DNA from: a bacterium
Lineage (GTDB): Bacteria > UBA9089 > JASEGY01
NCBI GenBank assembly: GCA_030019105.1
Contig: JASEGY010000096.1
Span: 1 to 5,895, forward strand
Direction of reading: 5' to 3'
Length of the DNA: 5,895 nucleotides
A program made the translations under genes and the position numbers. Shown here piece after piece: positions 1 to 5,462 of this stretch. Each line of letters begins with the position of its first letter. Position 1 is the first letter of the stretch. Under the pieces are notes generated by a model, which had not been told where the DNA came from, ran no database searches, and worked only from the letters and a program-made list of their open reading frames with translations.

Positions 1-68
1 CCTCTGAACCTGACAACCTGAACGGGTTCTACCATGACTTTTGAAGAGGATACGATGGAACTCTTTTT
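1..68. other. Short region downstream of xerD with no supported gene
   Basis: Nothing firm is visible. A weak GAACC/GGTTC inverted pair (6-10, 25-29) is present, but no T-tract follows it on the xerD strand. An ATG on the minus strand at 35 opens only eleven codons before the window edge and has no Shine-Dalgarno, so a following gene cannot be claimed. Confidence 0.4.
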
Positions 69-968
69 TTACCCTCGGGGATGGTATTGAGCGTGGATAT
101 CTTTCAGCCTGGCTTGATCAAGATGGGTATAAATCTGGGTAGTGGATATGTCGGCGTGGCCGAGCATCTCCTGAATAGACCGCAGATCGGCTTTATTAGC
201 CAGCAAATGAGTAGCAAAGGAATGTCGTAAGGTATGCGGAGTAAGAGGAGTTTTGATTCCGGCCGAACGGGCATAATGTTTGATGATTTTCCAAAAGCCC
301 TGTCTGGTGAGCGCCCTGCCCCTCCAATTTAAGAAAAGGAAGGGACTTATCTTGCCGCTTCTATTCTTTCCGGCCAATCTGCCTCTAACTTCCTCTAAAT
401 AATCTTTCACAGCCTTTGAAGCTGCTCTACCCACAGGGATAATTCTTTCTTTGCTCCCCTTGCCCATCACCCTGACAAAGCCAACATCTAAGTTAATATC
501 CGAGGGAATAACAGAGATTAATTCAGAGACCCTCACCCCGGTAGCGTAAAGAAGTTCCAGCATGGCCTTGTCCCGTTTTCCAAGCTCTGAACCTGGATCA
601 GGCTGAGCCAGGAGCCTTTCGACCTCTTCGTAAGTCAGGACATTGGGTAAACTTTTTCCTGTCTTGGGGGCGGCCAGGTTAATAGTGGGGTCTACGGTTA
701 CTATCTTCTCTTGAGACAGGTAGTGAAAAAATCGCTTGATGGCGATCTGTTTTCGGGCCAGCGAGGTAGGGGAAAGACCGCTCTCTTTTAAGTGAAGGAG
801 GAAGGAGACGATCTCATCCCGACTGACATCTGTCCAGGAGTTGATCTCTTTTTTTTTCAAATAGGCCCTGAATTGCCGCAGGTCCTGTTCGTAGGCCTCA
901 CAAGTGGCCTCAGCCAGGCCCTCTTCCAGGGCAAGACGATCAATAAATCCGGCTATCCAGCGCTCCAT
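69..968 (-). CDS. xerD: Site-specific tyrosine recombinase XerD
   Basis: The 299-residue protein has the usual XerC/XerD length and layout. An N-terminal SAM-like core-binding domain spans about residues 1-90, followed by the linker DPTINLAAPKTGKSLPNVL that is typical of XerD, then the catalytic domain from about 110. The full catalytic set is visible: R146 (ATGVRVSEL), K170 or K173 in the beta-hairpin (MGKGSKER), H245 and R248 (HTLRHSFATHLL), H271 (LGHADISTTQ) and nucleophile Y280 (IYTH). The known role of the family is resolving chromosome dimers at dif with a XerC partner, acting with FtsK at the septum. The start codon directly abuts the TAG of the upstream Uma2 gene; an AAGGA sits only 3 nt before the ATG, so translation is probably coupled. 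XerC is the main alternative. A phage or island integrase is less likely because the protein is short and complete, with no extra N-terminal arm-binding domain. Confidence 0.93.
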   Translation of the reverse strand: MERWIAGFIDRLALEEGLAEATCEAYEQDLRQFRAYLKKKEINSWTDVSRDEIVSFLLHLKESGLSPTSLARKQIAIKRFFHYLSQEKIVTVDPTINLAAPKTGKSLPNVLTYEEVERLLAQPDPGSELGKRDKAMLELLYATGVRVSELISVIPSDINLDVGFVRVMGKGSKERIIPVGRAASKAVKDYLEEVRGRLAGKNRSGKISPFLFLNWRGRALTRQGFWKIIKHYARSAGIKTPLTPHTLRHSFATHLLANKADLRSIQEMLGHADISTTQIYTHLDQARLKDIHAQYHPRG

Positions 969-1544
969 CTATCCTTCCATCATTTCTTTTAGATTTAATT
1001 CCAGTCCCGGGAACAAATCAGGCCGAAAGACGTCACCAGCATCAATGCTTTTTGTCCGCCAGTAGTAGCCATCCTCATGCCGGTTATATTCTTCAATGGT
1101 CAATTCTTGAGGATCAATGATCCAGTACCAGGAAACGCCGGCCTCAAGATAGGCATTGAATTTTGTCACCCGGTCACGGCTGACTGTGCCCGGTGAAGAT
1201 ACTTCCACAACCAGATCAGGCGCTCCGTGGATTTTACCGTCATTCCCCATCCGATCCAGATGTTCCTGAGCTAAATAAACTAAATCCGGGACATAACTCT
1301 TCCGTTCGGTCAATTCAACATCAATTTCCGGCCAGATTCGACCTGCCTTCCGTTGAGTTATATAGCTAACCAGAGCAGCCCCTAATCGGATTAAGACCAG
1401 TTGATGACGTCCGTGTGGCCGAGCCAATGGGATTACCTCCCCTTCTTCGAATTCGTAATCAGGCGGACCTTCCGGCAGGTTTCGGAATTCCTCCAGACTC
1501 ACTTCATGTTTTTGTGGAGAAGAAATCGTGGCAGTCTCTGCCAT
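969..1544 (-). CDS. Uma2 family (DUF820) endonuclease-like protein
   Basis: The 191-residue protein is full length for the Uma2/DUF820 family, which has a PD-(D/E)XK-type nuclease fold but mostly unknown biology. Family signatures appear in order: EFEEGEV near 31-37; a W-PEIDVEL strand at 71-77; VPDLVYL at 85-91 carrying D87; APDLVVEVSSPGT at 108-120 carrying D110 and E114; K128 and Y132; and GVSWYWIIDP at 136-145. All expected acidic and lysine positions are present, so it looks intact. The start at 1544 is supported by a GAGGTGA Shine-Dalgarno at 1551-1557 with 6-nt spacing. It ends at TAG immediately before the xerD ATG, so the two are probably cotranscribed, although the link to XerD may be positional only. 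Uma2 genes occur as scattered multicopy families in many bacteria, including cyanobacteria. The substrate cannot be read from the sequence. Confidence 0.92.
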   Translation of the reverse strand: MAETATISSPQKHEVSLEEFRNLPEGPPDYEFEEGEVIPLARPHGRHQLVLIRLGAALVSYITQRKAGRIWPEIDVELTERKSYVPDLVYLAQEHLDRMGNDGKIHGAPDLVVEVSSPGTVSRDRVTKFNAYLEAGVSWYWIIDPQELTIEEYNRHEDGYYWRTKSIDAGDVFRPDLFPGLELNLKEMMEG

Positions 1545-1550
1545 AGTTTA

Positions 1551-1557
1551 TCACCTC
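1551..1557 (-). promoter_or_regulatory. Ribosome binding site of the Uma2 gene
   Basis: On the minus strand GAGGTGA lies 6 nt before the ATG at 1544. It fixes the start of the Uma2 gene and lies in the region just upstream of the oppositely directed small-RNA promoter. Confidence 0.75.
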
Positions 1558-1587
1558 GCTTTTTCGTGACCAGGCTAAACATGCCTC

Positions 1588-1616
1588 TTGACAAATCAAA
1601 GAACCGATGTTATACT
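1588..1616 (+). promoter_or_regulatory. Near-consensus sigma-70 promoter with extended -10
   Basis: TTGACA at 1588-1593 and TATACT at 1611-1616 are separated by exactly 17 nt. A TG at 1608-1609, one base before the -10 hexamer, adds an extended -10 element. The -35 is a perfect match and the -10 differs from TATAAT at one position. It points along the plus strand, opposite to every protein gene here. The predicted start is about 1622-1625, and transcription would run into the hairpins and terminator ending near 1706. No plus-strand protein gene follows, so the likely product is a short RNA. Confidence 0.8.
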
Positions 1617-1621
1617 AAATT

Positions 1622-1706
1622 GTCAGGTAGTGAAGAGTCGAACTGCTATTCGACGGAATCACGTGCGAGCAAGAGGTCTTAATCTTTGAGGCCTCTTGCT
1701 TTTTAT
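1622..1706 (+). ncRNA. Candidate small RNA of about 85 nt, family unknown
   Basis: A short transcription unit is defined by a strong promoter (1588-1616) and an intrinsic terminator (1668-1704). The transcript would fold into a 5' stem-loop, GTCGAA (1637-1642) with TTCGAC (1649-1654) around the six-base loop CTGCTA. This may be extended by GTGA (1630-1633) with TCAC (1659-1662) across a purine internal loop, AGA opposite GGAA. A short linker, about 1663-1667, leads into the terminator hairpin with its 15-nt loop. It sits in the gap between the methyltransferase 3' end and the Uma2 5' end, antisense to the flanking genes but overlapping the methyltransferase only at its stop codon. I do not recognise a known riboswitch, 6S, tmRNA or SRP pattern. 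A trans-acting regulatory RNA is the simplest reading; neither the target nor expression can be seen here. Confidence 0.62.
1668..1704 (+). terminator. Intrinsic terminator of the candidate small RNA
   Basis: AGCAAGAGG (1668-1676) pairs perfectly with CCTCTTGCT (1692-1700) across a 15-nt loop and is followed by a T-run beginning at 1700 (TTTTTATTTG). This is a strong rho-independent terminator for plus-strand transcription. On the minus strand the same hairpin follows the methyltransferase stop but lacks a T-tract after it, so it is not a canonical terminator for that gene, though it could protect the mRNA 3' end. Confidence 0.85.
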
Positions 1707-2809
1707 TTGCCCCCCAATACCCTTGAATCCTTGATCCCCTGGGTTCTAACTTTCTGGCCACATTTCCTCCTCGTTACTCCTGAAGGCTTCTCCCCAATCA
1801 TAAGGGAGTGTGAGGCAGCTAAGTCTACCCGTTCTGGGCAGCTAAAGCCGGCTTCGGATAGCCAGCCGGTAATCTCATCCTCCTGATAGCTTTTCCCGCC
1901 GGCAGTGCCAATAAGCATATTCAGAGAAAAGAGTACCCCATCCAGGGGCAGGGTTCCTTCCTGCCTCAGGACATAATCGTGAATGACCAATCTTCCCCCT
2001 TCTTTCAGGGCGCAAGCGGCCTTTTTGACGAGCCGCCGGTTGGTCTCCGGATCGTACATATGGATGATGTTGGAGAGCAGGACGAGATCAAATTCACTGC
2101 TTCCCCAATCTATTTCCCTCAGATCCCCTGGAAGTAGAGTTATTTGGTCGGTTAGATTATCCTGAGCGATCTTCTCTTTAGCTATTTCGGTGACTTGAGG
2201 CAGATCAATGATGGTCACCCTCAGGTCAGGATTTTGTTTAAGGAAATATCTGGGCAGGGTAGCCGGCCCGGAACCAACATCAAGGAGTTTGGTGGGGTCG
2301 TTGGCTGCAGGCGTTAAGTTCAGGGCAGAATAGATTTCCGGGGCTGAGAGGCAGCCAAGGTCTTCCATGGCCTCGATAAAGATCTTTCGCCTCTCCGGAT
2401 TATCCTTTTGTCCGTCAGCCATTCTAAAAGCCGGCGGCTTTCCAGTCCTGACGGCTTCATCCAGGTGTAGCCAGTAAGTAAGAAGATGCTCCTGGTGACG
2501 AATAAGGTTGCCAAGGTAGGCATCGCCTCCTTTGACCAGACAGCGTCTGGCTAAAGAGGTGAGGGCATAATTTTCGTTGGCCTTAGCCAGCAATCCTAAA
2601 GCGACCAGGGCGTTAAGAAGTTGCTTTAAGGCATCACTGTTAAGTCGCAGCTTCTCAGATAGTTGTAAAGCCGTGAGAGCCTTTCCGGCCAAAGCCTCAA
2701 AGAGGCCGAACCGAAGAGAAACAAAAAGCGCCTGGGATCCCCAGTAGCCGCGGGCTAAAGCCTTAAGAGACTCAATATTATCAGTAAGAGTTGAGCTGAT
2801 TATTTTCAT
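1703..2809 (-). CDS. SAM-dependent O-methyltransferase, acetylserotonin/BchU-like family
   Basis: The 368-residue protein has the two-domain plan of small-molecule O-methyltransferases (Methyltransf_2 type). An N-terminal winged-helix dimerisation domain covers about 18-95 (ALARGYWGSQALF, then TALQLSEKL and LNALVALGLL). The Rossmann domain follows with the SAM-binding motif LLDVGSGPATLP at 175-186, the acidic ribose-binding D202 (IIDLP), GDL at 228-230, SNIIHMYD at 246-253 with a histidine at 250 where the family often has its catalytic base, and GGRLVIHDYVL at 271-281. The natural substrate cannot be read from sequence; relatives act on pigments, quinones or phenolics. Two oddities: the first nine residues are encoded by a direct repeat shared with the ATPase gene, and about 25 basic residues after SLMIGEKPS extend past the usual family C-terminus. 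ATG 2809 is the only credible in-frame start, but its Shine-Dalgarno is poor (AACA where the other repeat copy has AGGA). Confidence 0.9.
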   Translation of the reverse strand: MKIISSTLTDNIESLKALARGYWGSQALFVSLRFGLFEALAGKALTALQLSEKLRLNSDALKQLLNALVALGLLAKANENYALTSLARRCLVKGGDAYLGNLIRHQEHLLTYWLHLDEAVRTGKPPAFRMADGQKDNPERRKIFIEAMEDLGCLSAPEIYSALNLTPAANDPTKLLDVGSGPATLPRYFLKQNPDLRVTIIDLPQVTEIAKEKIAQDNLTDQITLLPGDLREIDWGSSEFDLVLLSNIIHMYDPETNRRLVKKAACALKEGGRLVIHDYVLRQEGTLPLDGVLFSLNMLIGTAGGKSYQEDEITGWLSEAGFSCPERVDLAASHSLMIGEKPSGVTRRKCGQKVRTQGIKDSRVLGGK

Positions 2810-2853
2810 TGGAAGTTGTTGGAGACTGTGCCTCTGTGATTGCGAAGCACGTC
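2781..2853 (-). repeat. Direct repeat copy A (methyltransferase side)
   Basis: This stretch matches 4904-4974 in the same orientation almost base for base: four substitutions and one 2-nt indel over about 70 positions. Weaker similarity continues a little further, towards about 2870 and 4990. On the minus strand it holds a decayed copy of the membrane gene's tail: EAQSPTTSNENNQLNSY and a TGA stop are still readable, but the 2-nt indel puts upstream sequence out of frame. It then overlaps the start of the methyltransferase (MKIISSTLT). It marks the distal end of the ATPase-nuclease cassette. Confidence 0.93.
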
Positions 2854-2869
2854 GCCAATTATCGTCTCT

Positions 2870-2941
2870 TTACTTGGTTTTTAAGTTGCCAGCCAGGCGT
2901 GCTTTGAGTTCGCGCCGCATACGTTTGATTTCATGCGCCAA
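2870..2941 (-). CDS. Possible 23-residue basic micro-ORF after the ATPase gene
   Basis: A TTG codon at 2941 is preceded by AAGGAG (2948-2953) at an ideal 6-nt spacing, 15 nt after the ATPase stop. It opens 23 codons encoding AHEIKRMRRELKARLAGNL-type sequence, rich in Lys and Arg and able to form an amphipathic helix, ending TAA. It lies between the ATPase gene and direct repeat A, so inside the repeat-bounded cassette. It looks more GC-rich than the ATPase gene. It could be a genuine micro-protein cotranscribed with the ATPase, or the surviving C-terminal scrap of a larger gene lost in the rearrangement; the frame stays open upstream past the TTG only as far as a TAA inside the ATPase gene's 3' end. 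I do not recognise the family. The non-ATG start and short length keep confidence low. Confidence 0.3.
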   Translation of the reverse strand: MAHEIKRMRRELKARLAGNLKTK

Positions 2942-2955
2942 TAGTAACTCCTTAT

Positions 2956-4932
2956 CTATTGTTCTCTGTGGTGAGTGGTTGCCAAAGAGCTTACCTTATC
3001 CCAGAAATCTTTTACATCTTGAGGGCACTCTTGAATTTCTGCTATTATATCCTTGTTGGCAAATGATACCGGAATACCTTCTTCATTCAACCTTTTCCGT
3101 AATGCAGTCAGGAAATATCTGCCGTCACAAAGCCGTATTTTGTTTTCCTTGCTTCTCCATTTTTTGTTAAACCAATCTTCCAGGTTGTGAATTTCTTTTC
3201 TCGTTTCGTTTTTCGCATAAATAAATTTAGTTGAAAACATTTGCTCGAATTCTGTCTCATATTCGCTAAAATCTTTCCCCTTATTTTCGTCCAGGAACTC
3301 CCGAATACCTTGTATATCCTGAATTCTCCAATCAAAAAATATCTGTTTCAAGAACCGATGGAATACATCGTCTTTTTGCTGGTCAATACACTCTAAAATC
3401 ATCCTTTGAATATCTAATCCTTCTACCATCTTTTCCTGTTCGGACCTCTTTGTCTTATTTACCAGCATGGTTTTAATAGCTGACGCATCGAGAAGGTAAT
3501 TTTCGATCTGTCTCCTGTCCCAAATATGAAGCTGCTCTTCTCGTAAATTGTGTTTCAGCCACTCATTATTCCTGGTTGCTTCATCCTTATCCACAGTAAT
3601 CAGAAATTTTAACCCTATTTCCTCTTTTTTCCTCTGCAATTTCTTAACGGTATTCGCGATTTTAAACACGTTTCCTCTGCCGTTCATTGTTTCGAATATT
3701 GGGATTTGATCAGCAAGAGAAAACTTTTCTCCAAAGAGTGTTAAATACTTTTCATCACTTTCGCCTTCGACGAATACAACCAAATTGCTTCTTGGAGAGT
3801 AGCCGAATATTTCATTTTTGAAGTCAAAGCCGAGATCGTCGAATAGTTCGATAATGTCTTTATTATTTTTAGCCGGGACAGCAATAACTCCCCGCTTTTC
3901 AGGATAATATTTGAGAGAGAAAACCTTTTCGACCTCAACAGAATTAACCAGAGGGACAGAATGAGTTGTCAGAATAATTTGTTTTTGGGATGAAATATGT
4001 TGAACTATATCGACAAACTTTTTTACCAGCTCAGGATGCATATGAATCTCCGGCTCATCAAGAAGAACGATATCCGAGTCATTCATAAAGATGTTGGCTA
4101 TGATCAAGACCAGCGATTGCATCCCCAATCCGGTCTGATGAACGTCATAATTGACTTCTTCAAATCCACTGTTTTTCTTGAATCTTTCCTGGATTTTCAA
4201 GACATAATTATTGGTCTCTTCATCATGGTCAATGGTAAGATCTTGTATTTCAGGGAATACATTCAAGATGTGATTCTTGATCCGATCAAACCTTTCAGGA
4301 TCATCTTTTTTAATTACATAAAGCTTTTCCCTGACTCTTTGCGGGTTATTCTCCACCCTGGCCTGCCTTATGGCTCTGAATTGTTCAGAGGAAGCAATTG
4401 ATCTGGCGCTGTCTAAATACAAAGGGGCATCAAAAAAGCTGTAGAAGTCTATGTTTTTGATACTCGTTAGGGCCTCTGATAAAATTCCCCTTTGACGGGT
4501 GGTCAGGTCGTCATTTTTTTCAAGAGAAGAAAAAGCCGGTTGAATATCTATTTGCGTATTTTCAATCTTTTTATTAACAACATTGTAGGTGACTCGCTTG
4601 ATAATCTCCAGTCTTTCAATTTGTTCCGGAATAGGATCAAAATCTTCTTCTTGATATCGGTGCTTAATTTGCGAAAGACAAATCTCCCAATCTTTCCTGC
4701 TGAAGAGAAGCCTGACCTCTATTTCACAACTGCCATTTTTGGTAAGATAATTTACGCAATCATTGACATTTATGGTTGCCGGCAGCCCAAAACCAAGCGC
4801 TAATGCTTCCAATACAGCGGTCTTTCCGGCGTTGTTCGGGCCGACTAACACATTTACATCCTCATTAAACTCAATAGGTCTACCGGATGCGATCTTTTTG
4901 AAGTTAGTAAGAGTTAAGCTGATTATTTTCAT
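2956..4932 (-). CDS. ABC-type ATPase fused to TOPRIM/DUF4435-like nuclease (OLD / PARIS AriAB-like)
   Basis: The 658-residue protein has two halves. The N-terminal SMC/RecF-like AAA_15/AAA_21 ATPase (about 1-380) shows Walker A GPNNAGKT (31-38), ABC signature TGLGMQS (267-273), Walker B with catalytic acids DIVLLDEPEIHMHP (287-300) and the switch histidine in TTHS (322-325). The C-terminal half carries TOPRIM-type acids: E389 in VEGESD (388-393), D448/D450 in ITVDKDE, and a DRRQIENYLLD motif (472-482) characteristic of DUF4435. Class 1 OLD nucleases share this order; the ENYLL motif and 658-residue length also suit the fused AriAB form of the PARIS anti-phage system, where the ATPase senses a phage trigger and the TOPRIM part is a toxic nuclease. 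The exact class is inference. ATG 4932 is preferred over ATG 4971 because MKIISLTLTNF is a typical family start and AGGA lies 7 nt upstream. The start overlaps the membrane pseudogene by 29 nt. The gene looks AT-richer than its neighbours and lies between direct repeats, suggesting acquisition. Confidence 0.9.
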   Translation of the reverse strand: MKIISLTLTNFKKIASGRPIEFNEDVNVLVGPNNAGKTAVLEALALGFGLPATINVNDCVNYLTKNGSCEIEVRLLFSRKDWEICLSQIKHRYQEEDFDPIPEQIERLEIIKRVTYNVVNKKIENTQIDIQPAFSSLEKNDDLTTRQRGILSEALTSIKNIDFYSFFDAPLYLDSARSIASSEQFRAIRQARVENNPQRVREKLYVIKKDDPERFDRIKNHILNVFPEIQDLTIDHDEETNNYVLKIQERFKKNSGFEEVNYDVHQTGLGMQSLVLIIANIFMNDSDIVLLDEPEIHMHPELVKKFVDIVQHISSQKQIILTTHSVPLVNSVEVEKVFSLKYYPEKRGVIAVPAKNNKDIIELFDDLGFDFKNEIFGYSPRSNLVVFVEGESDEKYLTLFGEKFSLADQIPIFETMNGRGNVFKIANTVKKLQRKKEEIGLKFLITVDKDEATRNNEWLKHNLREEQLHIWDRRQIENYLLDASAIKTMLVNKTKRSEQEKMVEGLDIQRMILECIDQQKDDVFHRFLKQIFFDWRIQDIQGIREFLDENKGKDFSEYETEFEQMFSTKFIYAKNETRKEIHNLEDWFNKKWRSKENKIRLCDGRYFLTALRKRLNEEGIPVSFANKDIIAEIQECPQDVKDFWDKVSSLATTHHREQ

Positions 4933-4974
4933 TGGAAGTTCCTGGAGACTGTGCCTCTGATTGCGAAGCACGTC
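4904..4974 (-). repeat. Direct repeat copy B (ATPase side)
   Basis: This is the partner of 2781-2853, in the same orientation and about 2.12 kb away. Here the repeat encodes, in frame, the last 23 or so residues and the TAA stop of the membrane pseudogene, and in another frame the start codon and first nine codons of the ATPase gene. Because both readings are intact and the Shine-Dalgarno AGGA is preserved, this copy is probably the original and copy A the derived one. Confidence 0.93.
4940..4943 (-). promoter_or_regulatory. Ribosome binding site that sets the ATPase start
   Basis: AGGA on the minus strand lies 7 nt before ATG 4932, inside direct repeat B and inside the end of the membrane pseudogene. 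It supports 4932 over the upstream ATG at 4971. The matching bases in repeat A (2817-2820) read AACA, so the methyltransferase lacks this site. Confidence 0.6.
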
Positions 4975-5334
4975 CGTGATTCATCTCCTTGTTCACCAGT
5001 TTATCGATCCACTGTTTTCGCTGGTATACGAGACACACCAACATGGGAATCATCAACAGACTCACGATAACAACCAAGTATTGGTTTTGAGGAATGGAGG
5101 AACTGAACCACTCACCGAGCTTGAGAACATCGAGCATAAGAAGGGCGGTTGCCGAGTTCCAGTACCACACGTCGAGACAGTCATTGTAGTCCACAGTCTC
5201 CATCAACTTGTTGTGGGATTCGATGTCAGGAGCTTTTCGTAAGGCGACTTCGGCCATTTCTCCCCGCAGACTTCTTTCCCTATCTCCTCCAGGAAATGAC
5301 CAATGCAGTTTGCCGCGAAACCAAGTCCATAGAT

Positions 5335-5349
5335 GATTCTGTTGATTTA
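5335..5349 (+). repeat. Left terminal inverted repeat of the MITE-like element
   Basis: GATTCTGTTGATTTA is the exact reverse complement of 5448-5462. It is bordered outside by the ATAGAT target duplication at 5329-5334. Confidence 0.88.
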
Positions 5350-5447
5350 ATAGCTTTTTTGAGAGGTCGCTGCAACCGTAGCATATAGTTATTTATTGCA
5401 GCATTAGCATGTTGCAACTCAATTTTTAAGCCTGGGCAAAATTGGAC

Positions 5448-5462
5448 TAAATCAACAGAATC
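5448..5462 (-). repeat. Right terminal inverted repeat of the MITE-like element
   Basis: TAAATCAACAGAATC is the exact inverse of the left end at 5335-5349. It is bordered outside by the second ATAGAT copy at 5463-5468. Confidence 0.88.

Larger units (their letters stand above)
5335..5462. mobile_element. 128-bp MITE-like element with perfect 15-bp TIRs and 6-bp TSD
   Basis: The ends GATTCTGTTGATTTA (5335-5349) and TAAATCAACAGAATC (5448-5462) are perfect inverted repeats, with weaker matching (a T-rich TTTTG stretch) just inside. The element is flanked by ATAGAT at 5329-5334 and 5463-5468, a direct target-site duplication. It encodes no transposase of its own; the local reading frame merely runs through it. 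An internal imperfect palindrome, TTGCAaCAT with ATGcTGCAA around GCTA, could fold. Its small size, TIRs and TSD fit a non-autonomous miniature transposon moved in trans. The strongest support is independent of the repeats: removing element plus one TSD copy restores the host reading frame. The parent transposase family cannot be named from these ends. Confidence 0.85.

Noticed and set aside
69..968. The recombinase as the integrase of the ATPase cassette
   Set aside because: It lies outside the repeats, has canonical XerD length and linker, and nothing at the repeats resembles a dif-type core. The link cannot be supported.
1401..1682. Plus-strand open frame of 93 codons crossing the Uma2 start and the small RNA region
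   Set aside because: It overlaps a solid minus-strand gene, has no Shine-Dalgarno or domain, and runs through the promoter and RNA hairpins.
1630..1689. A 19-codon GTG-started ORF inside the candidate small RNA
   Set aside because: There is no usable ribosome binding site (AGG only 2 nt away), and the frame ends inside the terminator loop. A structured noncoding RNA explains the region better.
1668..1704. Bidirectional terminator also serving the methyltransferase
   Set aside because: On the minus strand the hairpin is followed by CGCACG, with no T-tract.
3997..4401. Plus-strand open frames opposite the ATPase gene, such as 3997-4401 and 4492-4803
   Set aside because: They mirror a well-conserved minus-strand gene with intact motifs, lack ribosome binding sites and encode no recognisable domain.
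2956..4932. Gabija (GajA) or retron-associated OLD system
   Set aside because: No UvrD-like helicase or reverse transcriptase gene lies next to it in the window.
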